NCBI GenBank assembly: GCA_029945945.1
Contig: JAQSDM010000005.1
Span: 806,001-870,000, forward strand
Direction of reading: 5' to 3'
Origin: Algoriphagus sp.
GTDB lineage: Bacteria; Bacteroidota; Bacteroidia; Cytophagales; Cyclobacteriaceae
DNA length: 64,000 nt
The notes beneath the pieces are model-generated. The model had not been told where the DNA came from. It did no database searches and saw only the letters and a list, made by a program, of their open reading frames with translations. A program made the position numbers and the translations under genes. Of the stretch, positions 34,381 through 44,199 are shown piece by piece. How positions within the stretch are numbered: the first letter of the stretch is position 1; the number at the start of each line of letters is the position of its first letter.

Positions 34381-37300
34381 ATGAATCCAATACCATTTAT
34401 TATTTACAAATCCTCCGCCGGCTCGGGTAAAACCTACACGCTGACGCTGGAATATCTCAAACTTGCCTTGGCAAATGCCGGTGCTTTCCGGCAGATTCTC
34501 GCAGTGACTTTCACCAATAAGGCGACTGCTGAGATGAAAGAGCGAATCCTAAATGAACTCGTCCGACTGCGAACTTCCGTGAATCCGGAGGAGAAGATGG
34601 ACTCCGAACTCATGAAAACCTTGAATGTGGATGAGGCGGGTTTAAAGGTCAAAGCGACCGAAACCCTGACTGCCATCCTGCATGATTATGGTCATTTTGC
34701 GGTGAATACGATCGACAGCTTCTTTCAGAAAGTAGTTCGGGCTTTTGCCAGAGAGATGGATCTGAATGCCAAATTTGAGGTTGAGCTTGATCAGCAAGCT
34801 GTCCTCGACCGGGTCGTGGACCGGGTGGTGATGCTCGTGATGGAGGATGATTTCCTGCATAAATGGCTGGTGGATTATGCTTCTGAGCAGATCCAAAACG
34901 GTAAATCCTGGGACATCCGACGCAATATCCGCGAATTGGGAAAGCAGATTTTTCAGGAGGATTTCAAGCGTTATTCGTCCGAAATCCGAGATTTTCTGAA
35001 AGAAAAGGAAAACATCTCAAGACTTCAGGCTTTTGCAAAAGAGAGAAAAGGGGAGCTGATTAAGATCACTCGGGAACTCAAAGAGCAGGCAAATCAGATC
35101 CGAACCAATAACGGGTTGGAATGGACGGATTTCAGTGGCGCTTCCACCTCTTTCGCCAAAAAATTTGATCAGTTGGGAGATCGGAAAAATCCCGTTCCTG
35201 AACTCAGCCCCACTCAAGTCGAAAAAATCGACAATCCTGACAAGTGGTTTACCAAGAAAAGTCCTACCGCTTCCCGAATCGAAGCGGCTTATGTGGAAGG
35301 TTTGAACCAGATTTTGGCGCAGTTTGAGCCACTTCTTTACCAATGGAAAACCCTCGAAGCCATCTCCAAAAACATTTATGTTTTCGGGATTTTCAGGAAT
35401 CTGCTGGACGAACTTTCCCTGATCAAGGATGAAGAAAATATCCTGCTGATCTCAGATGCCAATGAGTTTCTGAAGGAAATCACCAAAGAAAATGATGCTC
35501 CATTTATCTACGAGAAGGTCGGAAATAAATACCTAAACTTCCTGATTGACGAGTTTCAGGACACTTCCGGTTTCCAATGGGCGAGTTTCAAACCGCTTCT
35601 GGAAAACTCACTTTCGCAGGGAAATACCAATCTGCTGGTGGGTGATGTGAAGCAATCGATCTATCGTTGGAGAGGGGGAGAGATGAAACTTTTGCTGGAA
35701 CAAGTGGAGGAAGAAACGGCCGTTTTTGGAATCGATCTCAAGAATCTGGATACGAATTTTCGCAGTCTCCCAAATATCATCGAGTTCAATAATGCCCTTT
35801 TCAAGAAGCTCCCGGCATCTTTTGAATCAAGTTTAACTCAAAGCTATGGGGTGGAAGATCCATCAATTCTTTCCCGGGCTTATCACGATGTCTCACAGAA
35901 AATCTCTCCCAAGAAGGCAAAATCAGCTTTTCGGGGAAAAGTAAAACTTGAGTTTTTGGCACCCATAAAAGACGATGAAGAGGGGAGTTTCAATGATCAG
36001 GTTTTGGCAAAACTTCCCGAATTAGTGAGGGAGCTTCAAGATCATGGTTACAGCTTGCGGGATATCGCGTTTCTGGTTAGGAACAAAAAAGAAGGTGAAG
36101 CGATTGCCGATCGATTGATGCAGGAAACTGCTGAAAATTCGGATCCGAATTACCGGTTCGATGTCCTTTCGGATGAATCGATGTACCTCAACAAATCGGC
36201 TTCCGTCAAGGCTTTGGTGGCGGGTCTGAGGTATTTGCAGTATCCGGATGACATGGTTCAGTTCAAAACGATGTGGTATTACCGCTCGGTTTTGAGGGAT
36301 GAGCCTGTGAATCATACGCTTTTTGCGCTGGATCAAATCCCCGATCACCTGACCGAAAAGGTGGATTCGTTCCGAAAACGTGAGACGCTTCTGCTCCAAC
36401 TTCCGCTCATGGAAGCGTTGGAGGAATTGATCGGCGCGCTTGATTTGATGGAAAATGGTCTGGAAAAAGCCTATATCTCAGGTTTCAAGGAAGCTGTCTA
36501 TGATTTCACCGCAAACAATCGATCGGATCTGGCGGGTTTTCTGGAATGGTGGGAAGAGAATCAATCCAAGCGAACGGTGAAAATCCCCGAAGGACACGAT
36601 GCGATGCGGATTCTGACGATTCACAAGTCGAAAGGCTTGCAGTTTAAAGTCGTGCTGATGCCGTATCTGAAATGGACGATTTTTGATGTTTCGAAAGGAA
36701 ATGTGATTTGGTCGCCTTTTGAGGATCGTGAGAAAAATCTGGCGGCGATCATTCCCCTGACTTTGGGAGGTAATCTTGCCCAGTCTGCTTTCCATCAAAT
36801 CTATTCCGATGAAGCGATTTTGGCTTACCTGGACAGTTTGAATATGATTTATGTGGCGCTCACACGCGCTGAGGACGTGTTTTGGGGTTTGGTGCCGTAC
36901 AAATTAAAAATCGGAACACAGAATCTTCTGGAAGTTCACCTCCAGCAAATCCTCGAAAATGGAATCGAAACGGAGGATGGGTTGAGTTTGTCGGCCTATT
37001 TTAATTCCGAAACCAAAGTTTTTGAACTGGGAGATTGGCCGGTAGAAAAGCCAGAAAAACCTGAGTTGTTGCCGGTCCCAACCTTGAGATGGGCCTATCA
37101 GAATTGGTCCGAATTGCTGGAAGTGAAAAAGTACGCGGTGGACTTTTCGTCCGAAGGTTTGGAGCAGCGGAAGAAGCGAAACTTCGGTTTGCTCGTCCAT
37201 GAGATACTGGAAAAATCAGTCAATCTCGAAGCGGCTAAAACCAATTTGCAGGCATTTTATTTCGAAGGAAGACTCAGCGAATCTGAAAAATCGGAAGTTG

Positions 37301-37599
37301 AAAATCAATTGAAAGACTTGTTTTCAAATCCTGTTTTTGGGGATTGGTTTGAAGGAGAAGGCGTTTTATTGGCTGAGCAGGGGATTTTACTTCCCGGCGG
37401 AAAGCAAAAACGCCCGGATCGGATCATCCTTCGTCCAACCGAATCCATCATCGTGGATTTCAAGACAGGTGAGGAGCAGGAACGATATGGATTGCAAGTT
37501 CGCGACTACATGGATTTGGTTCAGAAACTTACTCAGAAGCCGGTAAAAGGCTATTTATGTTATTTGGAAACCGGTAAAATCGAGACAGTCAATGCATAG
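34381..37599 (+). CDS. AddA/RecB-like helicase-nuclease
   Basis: A 1072-residue UvrD-family superfamily 1 helicase: Walker A SSAGSGKT (11-18), motif Ia VTFTNKATAEM, Walker B IDEFQDT near residue 390, GDVKQSIYRWRGG motif III, the motif V/VI region ILTIHKSKGLQFKVV and VALTRAED. A C-terminal PD-(D/E)xK nuclease domain has IIVDFKTG near residue 1025. With the downstream gene it forms a two-subunit exonuclease for double-strand break repair by recombination. The stop overlaps the next start by 8 bp. Bacteroidota versions diverge from both E. coli RecB and B. subtilis AddA, so no gene symbol is given. Confidence 0.9.
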   Translation: MNPIPFIIYKSSAGSGKTYTLTLEYLKLALANAGAFRQILAVTFTNKATAEMKERILNELVRLRTSVNPEEKMDSELMKTLNVDEAGLKVKATETLTAILHDYGHFAVNTIDSFFQKVVRAFAREMDLNAKFEVELDQQAVLDRVVDRVVMLVMEDDFLHKWLVDYASEQIQNGKSWDIRRNIRELGKQIFQEDFKRYSSEIRDFLKEKENISRLQAFAKERKGELIKITRELKEQANQIRTNNGLEWTDFSGASTSFAKKFDQLGDRKNPVPELSPTQVEKIDNPDKWFTKKSPTASRIEAAYVEGLNQILAQFEPLLYQWKTLEAISKNIYVFGIFRNLLDELSLIKDEENILLISDANEFLKEITKENDAPFIYEKVGNKYLNFLIDEFQDTSGFQWASFKPLLENSLSQGNTNLLVGDVKQSIYRWRGGEMKLLLEQVEEETAVFGIDLKNLDTNFRSLPNIIEFNNALFKKLPASFESSLTQSYGVEDPSILSRAYHDVSQKISPKKAKSAFRGKVKLEFLAPIKDDEEGSFNDQVLAKLPELVRELQDHGYSLRDIAFLVRNKKEGEAIADRLMQETAENSDPNYRFDVLSDESMYLNKSASVKALVAGLRYLQYPDDMVQFKTMWYYRSVLRDEPVNHTLFALDQIPDHLTEKVDSFRKRETLLLQLPLMEALEELIGALDLMENGLEKAYISGFKEAVYDFTANNRSDLAGFLEWWEENQSKRTVKIPEGHDAMRILTIHKSKGLQFKVVLMPYLKWTIFDVSKGNVIWSPFEDREKNLAAIIPLTLGGNLAQSAFHQIYSDEAILAYLDSLNMIYVALTRAEDVFWGLVPYKLKIGTQNLLEVHLQQILENGIETEDGLSLSAYFNSETKVFELGDWPVEKPEKPELLPVPTLRWAYQNWSELLEVKKYAVDFSSEGLEQRKKRNFGLLVHEILEKSVNLEAAKTNLQAFYFEGRLSESEKSEVENQLKDLFSNPVFGDWFEGEGVLLAEQGILLPGGKQKRPDRIILRPTESIIVDFKTGEEQERYGLQVRDYMDLVQKLTQKPVKGYLCYLETGKIETVNA

Positions 37600-40453
37600 T
37601 TTTTTAAGAAATACTGCCCGGGAAATACTGGAAAAGCATCAGAATCTTCAGCATCTGACCATCATCCTTCCCAACCGAAGAGCCGGACTTTTCTTTACTC
37701 AGCATCTTGGAACGTTGATTTCCGAACCCATGTGGATGCCGGAAGTGAAGACGATTGAGGACATTTTCTATCAGTATGCCGGACAGCGGCCTGCGGATGA
37801 TCTTACGTTGATTTTCGAATTGTATCGCGTTTACAAAGATTTGCATCCTGCACCGGAGGATTTCGACAAGTTTTTCTTTTGGGGAGAAATGATCCTCAAA
37901 GACTTCAATGATGTGGATCAGTTCATGGCGGATGCAAAGAAATTGTATCATCAGCTGGCTGAATTCAAGGAATTTGAGTCAGATCAGAGTTTTCTGACCG
38001 AGAGTCAGGTTGAGTTGATTCAGCAATTTTGGAATTCCTTTGTACGTCAGGATCGAATGCATCAGCAGAAGTTTCTGAAGTTTTGGGAACTCCTCAATCC
38101 GCTTTATCAGGCGTTTCAGGCTTCGCTCAATGTCTCGGGTTTGGCCTATTCGGGGAAGCTGTATCGGAAAGTAGCCGAGTCGCTGGACCAAATTCCGAAG
38201 CCTGAAAAGCATTCGATTTTCATCGGTTTCAATGCATTTACGGGAACGGAAGAGAAGCTGATCAAGTATTTCATTACCAAATTCGGAGCAGAAATCTACT
38301 GGGATTTGGATGCGTATTACCTCAATGACAAGAATCAGGAAGCTGGACTTTTCTTCAGAGAGTATCAGCGAGACAAAATATTCGGACCGACTTTTCCGGA
38401 ACAAATTCCTTCGCTGATACAGACGAAAAAGGCTCAGATTCATACCTACGCCACGCCTTTGAAAACCAATCAGGCAAACCTGGTTGGGACGATTCTTGAA
38501 AAAATTGCTATGGAGAATTGGGAGGAAACCGTCGTGATCCTTCCCGATGAGCAGATGCTTTTTCCCGTACTTCATTCTTTGCCGGATCAGGTGGACAAAG
38601 TGAACGTGACGATGGGCTATCCGGTGAAAAATGCGCCGGTGTATGCTTTCCTCGAAGCAGTGCTGGAGATGCAGCGCTTCATCAAAGTGGAAGATGGAAA
38701 AATACTTTTCTATCATCAACCCATCAAAAACCTGCTTTCCTCGATTTATCTCAAAACTGCCAATCCGGGCTTTTGCCAGGAATTGCTGGCTGAGATTATG
38801 GAGAAAAACCAGATTCATATTTCGCAGGAAAGCCTGCATCGGGGCGGGAAGTTTTTTGCCCTGATATTCCAGAAACTGGAAAGCGATCAGCTTTTCTCCT
38901 ATTTGTCTACGCTGATTGAAGAATTGGCGGGGCGGCTGAAGGATGAACCTTTGCAGCGCAGTTACCTCTACCAATGCTTCAAACAGTTGACTCGCTTGCG
39001 CGAAATATTTGATAAGCAGGAGTCGCTGACGGTCAATCGGGAGTTTTTCATTCGGCTTTTCCGACAGGTTTTCAGGGAAGTGAAGTTACCATTTGAAGGG
39101 GAACCGCTTCAGGGTTTGCAGATCATGGGTGTGTTGGAATCGCGAAATCTTGACTTTCGCAGGGTCATCATTTGTAATATGAACGAGGCCAGTTTTCCGC
39201 CTTCAGCCGGGTTGAATTCCATGATTCCTTTTAATATTAGGCGGGCATTTAACCTGCCGGTTCAGGAGCAAAACGATGCGATTTATGCCTATACTTTTTA
39301 CCGATTGCTGCATAGCGCGGAGGAAGTTCACATGATTTATACGACCGCATCCGATCAGGGAAAATCAGGAGAAAAAAGCCGCTACATCCAGCAAATGATG
39401 GTGGAAATGGGCCTGGATACGAAAGAGGAAGTGATTTTTGTGCCAATTGACCAAAAGTCACCCGGAGAAATCACCATCGAAAAAGAGCCGGAAGTGCTGC
39501 AGCTTCTGGAGAAATATGTGGTCCGAAACGATGGAACTTCCCAGACTGCCTTCTCGCCATCGGCCTTGAGTGTTTACTTGGATTGTCGGTTGAAGTTTTA
39601 CCTGCAGTACATTGCCGGAATCAAGGAAAAAGAGGAAGTGAGCGAAGAAATCGACGCGGGAGTTTTTGGTAACCTGGCTCACTACAGCATGGAAAACCTC
39701 TACGTGGGCTTTATGGAGCGGAAAAAGAGAGATGTGTTGGAGGCCGGAGATTTCAAAGAATTGAAAGCGAACTGGGTTTTTCCGGCAATAGAAAAAGCAA
39801 TCAGAGACTTTTATCATTTGGAAGATGCTGCCGAAACCAAACTTAATGGTCAGATGGCGATTGCCCGTGATGTCCTGCAGAAATACATTATCCGGGTGCT
39901 GGAAATCGATGAAGAATCAGCGCCGTTCCGATTGGTTTCTTTGGAAAAAGGAAAGCGATACGAGGCAAAATTGCCCATTGAAACTTCCGGCGGGGTGAAG
40001 GAAATCGCACTCAGAGGGATCATTGACCGTGTCGATGAACTTAATGGAGTGATCCGATTGATCGATTACAAGTCGGGAGGCGACAAGAAAGAGTTTCCGG
40101 ATATCCCTTCCCTTTTCAACCGCGACGACAATAAAAGAAACAAAGCTGCGATGCAGACGATGTTTTACGGGTTGATCTACCAAGCCACCCATCCGCAAAA
40201 TACGGCACCTTTGAAACCCACGATTTTTAATCTGAAGGAGATCTTTTCGGATGAGTTTAATCCTTATTTGCAGTTAAAAGAATCCCGAAAATCTGGAATT
40301 GAATTGACTGATTACCGGGATTATGAGGATGAATACACGGCAGGTTTGAAAGGATTGATGGAGGAAATGTATGATCCTGAAGTACCATTTTCCCAGACAG
40401 ACGATCTGAAGAAATGCGAGTATTGTCCGTATAAGGAGATTTGCGGGAGGTAA
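37592..40453 (+). CDS. AddB-like exonuclease subunit with Fe-S nuclease domain
   Basis: A 953-residue protein. The N-terminal part is an inactivated helicase-like region (TIILPNRRAGLFF in place of a Walker A loop). The C-terminal nuclease has YLDCRLKFYLQYIAG (Cys near 664), IDYKSGGDK (near 825, catalytic Asp/Lys) and a final CEYCPYKEIC. The first Cys plus the last three match the 4Fe-4S staple of AddB-type nucleases. It partners with the AddA-like subunit encoded immediately upstream. Confidence 0.88.
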   Translation: MHSFLRNTAREILEKHQNLQHLTIILPNRRAGLFFTQHLGTLISEPMWMPEVKTIEDIFYQYAGQRPADDLTLIFELYRVYKDLHPAPEDFDKFFFWGEMILKDFNDVDQFMADAKKLYHQLAEFKEFESDQSFLTESQVELIQQFWNSFVRQDRMHQQKFLKFWELLNPLYQAFQASLNVSGLAYSGKLYRKVAESLDQIPKPEKHSIFIGFNAFTGTEEKLIKYFITKFGAEIYWDLDAYYLNDKNQEAGLFFREYQRDKIFGPTFPEQIPSLIQTKKAQIHTYATPLKTNQANLVGTILEKIAMENWEETVVILPDEQMLFPVLHSLPDQVDKVNVTMGYPVKNAPVYAFLEAVLEMQRFIKVEDGKILFYHQPIKNLLSSIYLKTANPGFCQELLAEIMEKNQIHISQESLHRGGKFFALIFQKLESDQLFSYLSTLIEELAGRLKDEPLQRSYLYQCFKQLTRLREIFDKQESLTVNREFFIRLFRQVFREVKLPFEGEPLQGLQIMGVLESRNLDFRRVIICNMNEASFPPSAGLNSMIPFNIRRAFNLPVQEQNDAIYAYTFYRLLHSAEEVHMIYTTASDQGKSGEKSRYIQQMMVEMGLDTKEEVIFVPIDQKSPGEITIEKEPEVLQLLEKYVVRNDGTSQTAFSPSALSVYLDCRLKFYLQYIAGIKEKEEVSEEIDAGVFGNLAHYSMENLYVGFMERKKRDVLEAGDFKELKANWVFPAIEKAIRDFYHLEDAAETKLNGQMAIARDVLQKYIIRVLEIDEESAPFRLVSLEKGKRYEAKLPIETSGGVKEIALRGIIDRVDELNGVIRLIDYKSGGDKKEFPDIPSLFNRDDNKRNKAAMQTMFYGLIYQATHPQNTAPLKPTIFNLKEIFSDEFNPYLQLKESRKSGIELTDYRDYEDEYTAGLKGLMEEMYDPEVPFSQTDDLKKCEYCPYKEICGR

Positions 40454-40455
40454 AT

Positions 40456-40519
40456 CAGTTAGCAGTCGCAGTGGTCAGTCACATTATTCAGTCTCAGTGT
40501 CAATCTCAGTATTCAGTGA
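40456..40519 (+). repeat. CAGT-word array
   Basis: A 64-bp run in which CAGT (with TCAGT, GCAGT or CTCAGT variants) occurs about eight times at irregular 5-9 bp steps. The same dialect appears at 41284-41358 (as the complement ACTG), 59228-59330 and 61830-61927. It has no coding potential. Confidence 0.7.
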
Positions 40520-40564
40520 GTTTTCAAATCAATTATAGAATACAATTCTTTTTAACTTAAGGAT

Positions 40565-41173
40565 ATGAGCCGTCTTGATTTTAAACCATTCCCAAAGGAC
40601 CTCGATGTTGATAATGGTTTCTATAAGTATGCGGATTACTTGACTTGGGAATTTGATGAAAGAGTCGAACTGATCAGAGGAAAAATTTTTAGAATGGGAG
40701 AAGATGCTCCAAAAAGAATTCACCAAAAAATATCCGGTATAATTTCTTATTTACTCTATACTTATTTAAAAGGGAAACCCTGGGAAATTTATTTTGCTCC
40801 TTTCGATGTTCGACTTCCTGTCAAATCAAAGAGAAATGAGGATATCGATACGGTTGTTCAACCTGATATCTGCGTGATTTGCGATCCGGAAAAACTGGAT
40901 AATGCGGGTTGCATCGGAGCTCCGGACCTGATTGTGGAGATTCTTTCCCCGGGAAATAACCGAAAGGAACTTCGTAATAAGTATGAAGTGTACGAAGAAT
41001 CCGGAGTTCGGGAATACTGGATCATTCATCCTGATGAGCAGACTTTGATGATTAACACCCTTCGAGAAGGCAAATATCAACCATCCCGACTTTTTACTTC
41101 CGGTGATATTGTCGAATCAAAATGCATCGAGGGTTTCAAACTGGATCTTGAAGAGGTTTTTTCCGATCTCTGA
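40565..41173 (+). CDS. Uma2-family (DUF820) putative endonuclease
   Basis: A 202-residue protein of the Uma2/PF05685 family with a PD-(D/E)xK nuclease fold. Conserved parts are ELIRGKIFRM (Glu), QPDICVICDP (the catalytic Asp), PDLIVEILSPGN (Glu-x-Leu) and KYEVYEESGVREYWIIHP (Lys/Glu). These families are expanded in cyanobacteria and some Bacteroidota, and their biological role is unclear. It is flanked by short-word arrays on both sides, which might mean it sits in a mobile or easily rearranged spot. It has no visible partner. Confidence 0.85.
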   Translation: MSRLDFKPFPKDLDVDNGFYKYADYLTWEFDERVELIRGKIFRMGEDAPKRIHQKISGIISYLLYTYLKGKPWEIYFAPFDVRLPVKSKRNEDIDTVVQPDICVICDPEKLDNAGCIGAPDLIVEILSPGNNRKELRNKYEVYEESGVREYWIIHPDEQTLMINTLREGKYQPSRLFTSGDIVESKCIEGFKLDLEEVFSDL

Positions 41174-41247
41174 TTCTAACCTTCTCAGCTTGGGAATTGC
41201 TAATCCCTAATCCCCAATCCCGAAAACTTCATCTGACATCCTGCACA

Positions 41248-41279
41248 CCGAATGAGACTCCTCGTTCCTCGGAGTGACG
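41248..41279 (+). repeat. 32-bp dispersed repeat, copy 2
   Basis: CCGAATGAGACTCC...CCTCGGAGTGACG, two mismatches to the copy at 31866-31897. Just upstream (41199-41222) is a small array of the word AATCCC. Confidence 0.8.
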
Positions 41280-41283
41280 TACC

Positions 41284-41358
41284 AAAACTGATCACTGAGA
41301 CTGCGACTGACCCCGATAGCTATCGGGACTGCGACTGCGACTAAACACTGCGACTGAT
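41284..41358 (+). repeat. ACTG-word array with a perfect 16-bp palindrome
   Basis: About six ACTGCGACTG-like units. In their midst is CCCGATAGCTATCGGG (41312-41327), a perfect palindrome. It ends just before the PQQ dehydrogenase gene and must lie within its promoter or leader. Confidence 0.7.
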
Positions 41359-41402
41359 TATTCTTTTTCATTATCTTGACCTCCAATAAACCTGAAATTC
41401 TT

Positions 41403-44069
41403 ATGAAAAAATCGGTACTCCTGATTGCTGTGCTGGGGATAATGTGGAGCTGTACCAAAAAGGAAGTGGATCCTTTTGCAACCGTCAAACCGGACGAAAG
41501 TCGATTTACCAAAGTCACGCTTGTCGAAAAACTTAATGAACCCATGGAATTGGAGGTTCTCGATAATGGCGATGTTCTTTTTATTGAGCGAAGGGGGAAG
41601 CTTCGAAAGTTTGAAGCCGCCACCGGGGAAGTTCTCGAAATAGGGTCTTTGGATGTGTATGATCAGTCAGAGGACGGATTATTGGGTTTGGCAAAAGATC
41701 CTAAATTCATGGAGAACCAATGGATTTACCTCTATTATTCACCACTCGGAGACAAACATATCAACCGCCTTTCGCGGTTTACGCTCGTGGATAATTTGCT
41801 GGATAAGACTTCCGAAAAGATCATGCTGGAGGTTCCGGTTTTTCACGGTTGCTGTCATTCCGGTGGATCGATTGAGTTTGATTCCAAAGGCAATCTCTTC
41901 CTGAGTTTGGGCGATGATACCACTCCTTTCGAATCTGATAATTACAACCCGATAGACGAGCGCGCTGGTCGCCCGGCTAATGTTGATGCGCAAAAGACCT
42001 CTGCAAATTCCAACGATTTGAGAGGCGGAATCATCCGAATCACACCTCAGCCCGACGGAACTTACACCATTCCCGAGGGAAATCTTTTTCCGCCAGGAAC
42101 ACCCAATACCCGCCCGGAACTCTATGTAAAAGGAAACAGAAACCCGTTCAGGATTGCCGTGGATCAAAGAAATGGAAATCTTTTCTGGGGTGAAGTGGGG
42201 CCGGATGCATCCAAAGATAGCCTCAGAAGAGGACCAAAAGGTCACGATGAGTTTAATCTGGCGACAAAGCCGGGCTATTTTGGCTGGCCATATTTTGTCG
42301 GAAACAACAAGCCGTATTGGAAGTATAACTTCGAAAAGCAGGAAAGCTTGTATGAGTTTGATCCGGCTGCGCCAAAAAATACCTCGCCAAACAATACGGG
42401 AATTGAGATTTTGCCTCCGGCAACTCCGGCGCTGATCTGGTATCCGTACGACGAATCGGTGGAGTTTCCGATGCTGGGAACGGGTGGCCGAAATGCCATG
42501 GCAGGACCGGTTTATTATCGGGAAGATTATGAGAAGTCCGAGGTTAGGTTTCCCGGATATTACGACGGGAAGGTTTTCTTCTACGACTGGATGCGCAACT
42601 GGATTTTCACTGTTTCCCTGACGGAAGATTACCAATACGACACGATGGAGCGCTTCATGCCTTCGACAGTTTTTGACAAGCCGGTCGACATGCAGTTTGC
42701 AAAGGATGGCTCACTTTACATTCTGGAATACGGCACGTTTTGGAGTTCCCAAAATGATGACTCGGGTATTTACAGAATCGAATTTGCGCCGGGCAACAGA
42801 AAGCCAACCGTCAAAATCTCCGGAAATAAATTGGCCGGTGCATCACCTTTGGAAGTGAAGTTTTCTTCCGCCGGAACGGTAGATGCCGATGCTGAAGATC
42901 AGCTGACCTTTAGTTGGGATTTTGGGGATGGATCTGAGAAATCTACCGAACCCAATCCGACTCACCGCTTCGAAAAGTCAGGAAATCATAAAGTAACTCT
43001 TACCGTAACCGACAAAGCAGGTGCATCTGCCGCAGCTTCAATCGAAGTAAAAGTTGGAAATGAACCTCCGGTGGTGTCGATTGACTGGTCTGGAAACAGG
43101 AGTTTTTACTTCGGAAAAGAGTCGATCAACTATGCGGTGAAAGTCTCAGACAAAGAAGACAGAGCGATTGCAGATGAAAAAGTCAATTTCTCAATCGACT
43201 ATATGGAAGGTGGATTTGATCTGATTCAGGTTGGTCACCTGAAAGAAGAAGCGCTGAGTCCGGGAGAAACCTACATAAACCAAGCAGGTTGCAAAGCTTG
43301 TCATGCCATCGAGAAAGAATCCGTGGGGCCAAATTACACGGCAGTTTCGGAGAAGTACAAAGGACAAGCGGATGCCAAAGGATATCTGGTCAATAAAATC
43401 ATCAATGGTGGAGGAGGAGTTTGGGGAGCCGAACGAATAATGCCGGGTCATCCTCAGTTGGAAGCTGCACAGGTGGAGATTATGGTGGACTTTATTTTGG
43501 GAATTGCCAATCCACAAGCCAAGGGAAGTTCGCTTCCACTCTCAGGAACTTATTCAGTTGATAAAACTGAGAATCAGGAAGGTTACTATTTGATTCAGGC
43601 TGATTATATGGATAAAGGCGGAAACGGAGTTGCCCCGATCAAAACTTCGGATCAAATCACGCTCAGAAATCCACTTGTCAGAGCATCTTCTGCAAACGAC
43701 TTGAAAGATGCTGCCAAAGCAAACGGACCTCAATTCCAGTTTGTGGGATTCACGGCGAAAGATTCCTGGATAGTTTTCAGGGAACTTGATTTGACTCAGA
43801 TAACCGAACTCGAGCTGGTTCTGAATCCCGGAAATACGAAAGGGAAGCTGGAAATCAGAACCGGAAGTCCCGACGGAATCTTGGTCGGTTCTTCTACTTC
43901 GCTCAGCAAAGATGACCGTCCGAAAGGGCAGGAAGAAGTCTGGTTTTCGGTGAAAGTTCCGATTCAGTCAACTGATGGAATTAAGGATGTTTATGTTGTC
44001 TTCCGTCCCGAATCAGAAGTTTCGATATGGAACAGATTCAATCTGAACACGATTAGATTTAGCCGATAA
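41403..44069 (+). CDS. PQQ-dependent sugar dehydrogenase fused to PKD, cytochrome c and CBM domains
   Basis: An 888-residue lipoprotein (leader ending MWSC, Cys16). Residues 35-440 form the glucose/sorbosone dehydrogenase six-bladed propeller (LVEKLNEPMELEVLDNGD, DGLLGLAKDP, GGSIEFDSKGNLFLSLGD, VKGNRNPFR). A PKD domain follows (about 472-552: DFGDGSE), then a class I cytochrome c with CKACH at about 629-633, and a C-terminal beta-sandwich CBM6-like domain (about 690-888). The fused heme could pass electrons from sugar oxidation directly to the periplasmic chain. ATG 41403 chosen because the lipoprotein leader starts there. Confidence 0.88.
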   Translation: MKKSVLLIAVLGIMWSCTKKEVDPFATVKPDESRFTKVTLVEKLNEPMELEVLDNGDVLFIERRGKLRKFEAATGEVLEIGSLDVYDQSEDGLLGLAKDPKFMENQWIYLYYSPLGDKHINRLSRFTLVDNLLDKTSEKIMLEVPVFHGCCHSGGSIEFDSKGNLFLSLGDDTTPFESDNYNPIDERAGRPANVDAQKTSANSNDLRGGIIRITPQPDGTYTIPEGNLFPPGTPNTRPELYVKGNRNPFRIAVDQRNGNLFWGEVGPDASKDSLRRGPKGHDEFNLATKPGYFGWPYFVGNNKPYWKYNFEKQESLYEFDPAAPKNTSPNNTGIEILPPATPALIWYPYDESVEFPMLGTGGRNAMAGPVYYREDYEKSEVRFPGYYDGKVFFYDWMRNWIFTVSLTEDYQYDTMERFMPSTVFDKPVDMQFAKDGSLYILEYGTFWSSQNDDSGIYRIEFAPGNRKPTVKISGNKLAGASPLEVKFSSAGTVDADAEDQLTFSWDFGDGSEKSTEPNPTHRFEKSGNHKVTLTVTDKAGASAAASIEVKVGNEPPVVSIDWSGNRSFYFGKESINYAVKVSDKEDRAIADEKVNFSIDYMEGGFDLIQVGHLKEEALSPGETYINQAGCKACHAIEKESVGPNYTAVSEKYKGQADAKGYLVNKIINGGGGVWGAERIMPGHPQLEAAQVEIMVDFILGIANPQAKGSSLPLSGTYSVDKTENQEGYYLIQADYMDKGGNGVAPIKTSDQITLRNPLVRASSANDLKDAAKANGPQFQFVGFTAKDSWIVFRELDLTQITELELVLNPGNTKGKLEIRTGSPDGILVGSSTSLSKDDRPKGQEEVWFSVKVPIQSTDGIKDVYVVFRPESEVSIWNRFNLNTIRFSR

Positions 44070-44084
44070 AAGTTCTCAAAACTC

Positions 44085-44122
44085 AAAAAATCCCGAATCT
44101 GATCAGATTCGGGATTTTTTTT
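44085..44122 (+). terminator. Perfect-palindrome terminator, bidirectional
   Basis: A 36-bp perfect palindrome, AAAAAATCCCGAATCTGA and its complement, with T-runs on both sides. It ends the PQQ dehydrogenase transcript. On the other strand it would end the converging Cdd1-like gene. Confidence 0.93.
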
Positions 44123-44199
44123 GAAAGTCACTCAAATGTTCGCAATGGGTGAAGCAGAAAAATTCAAAGACCTGGCGAGTCCGTCTATTCGATTAGCGG

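Noticed and set aside
37979-38974. 331-codon open frame on the minus strand
   Set aside because: It lies wholly within the AddB-like gene, whose own frame has clear domain motifs; the antisense translation is rich in His, Arg and Phe as expected of a shadow frame.
41739-42635. 298-codon open frame on the minus strand
   Set aside because: Antisense shadow of the PQQ dehydrogenase propeller; no domain, signal or start context.
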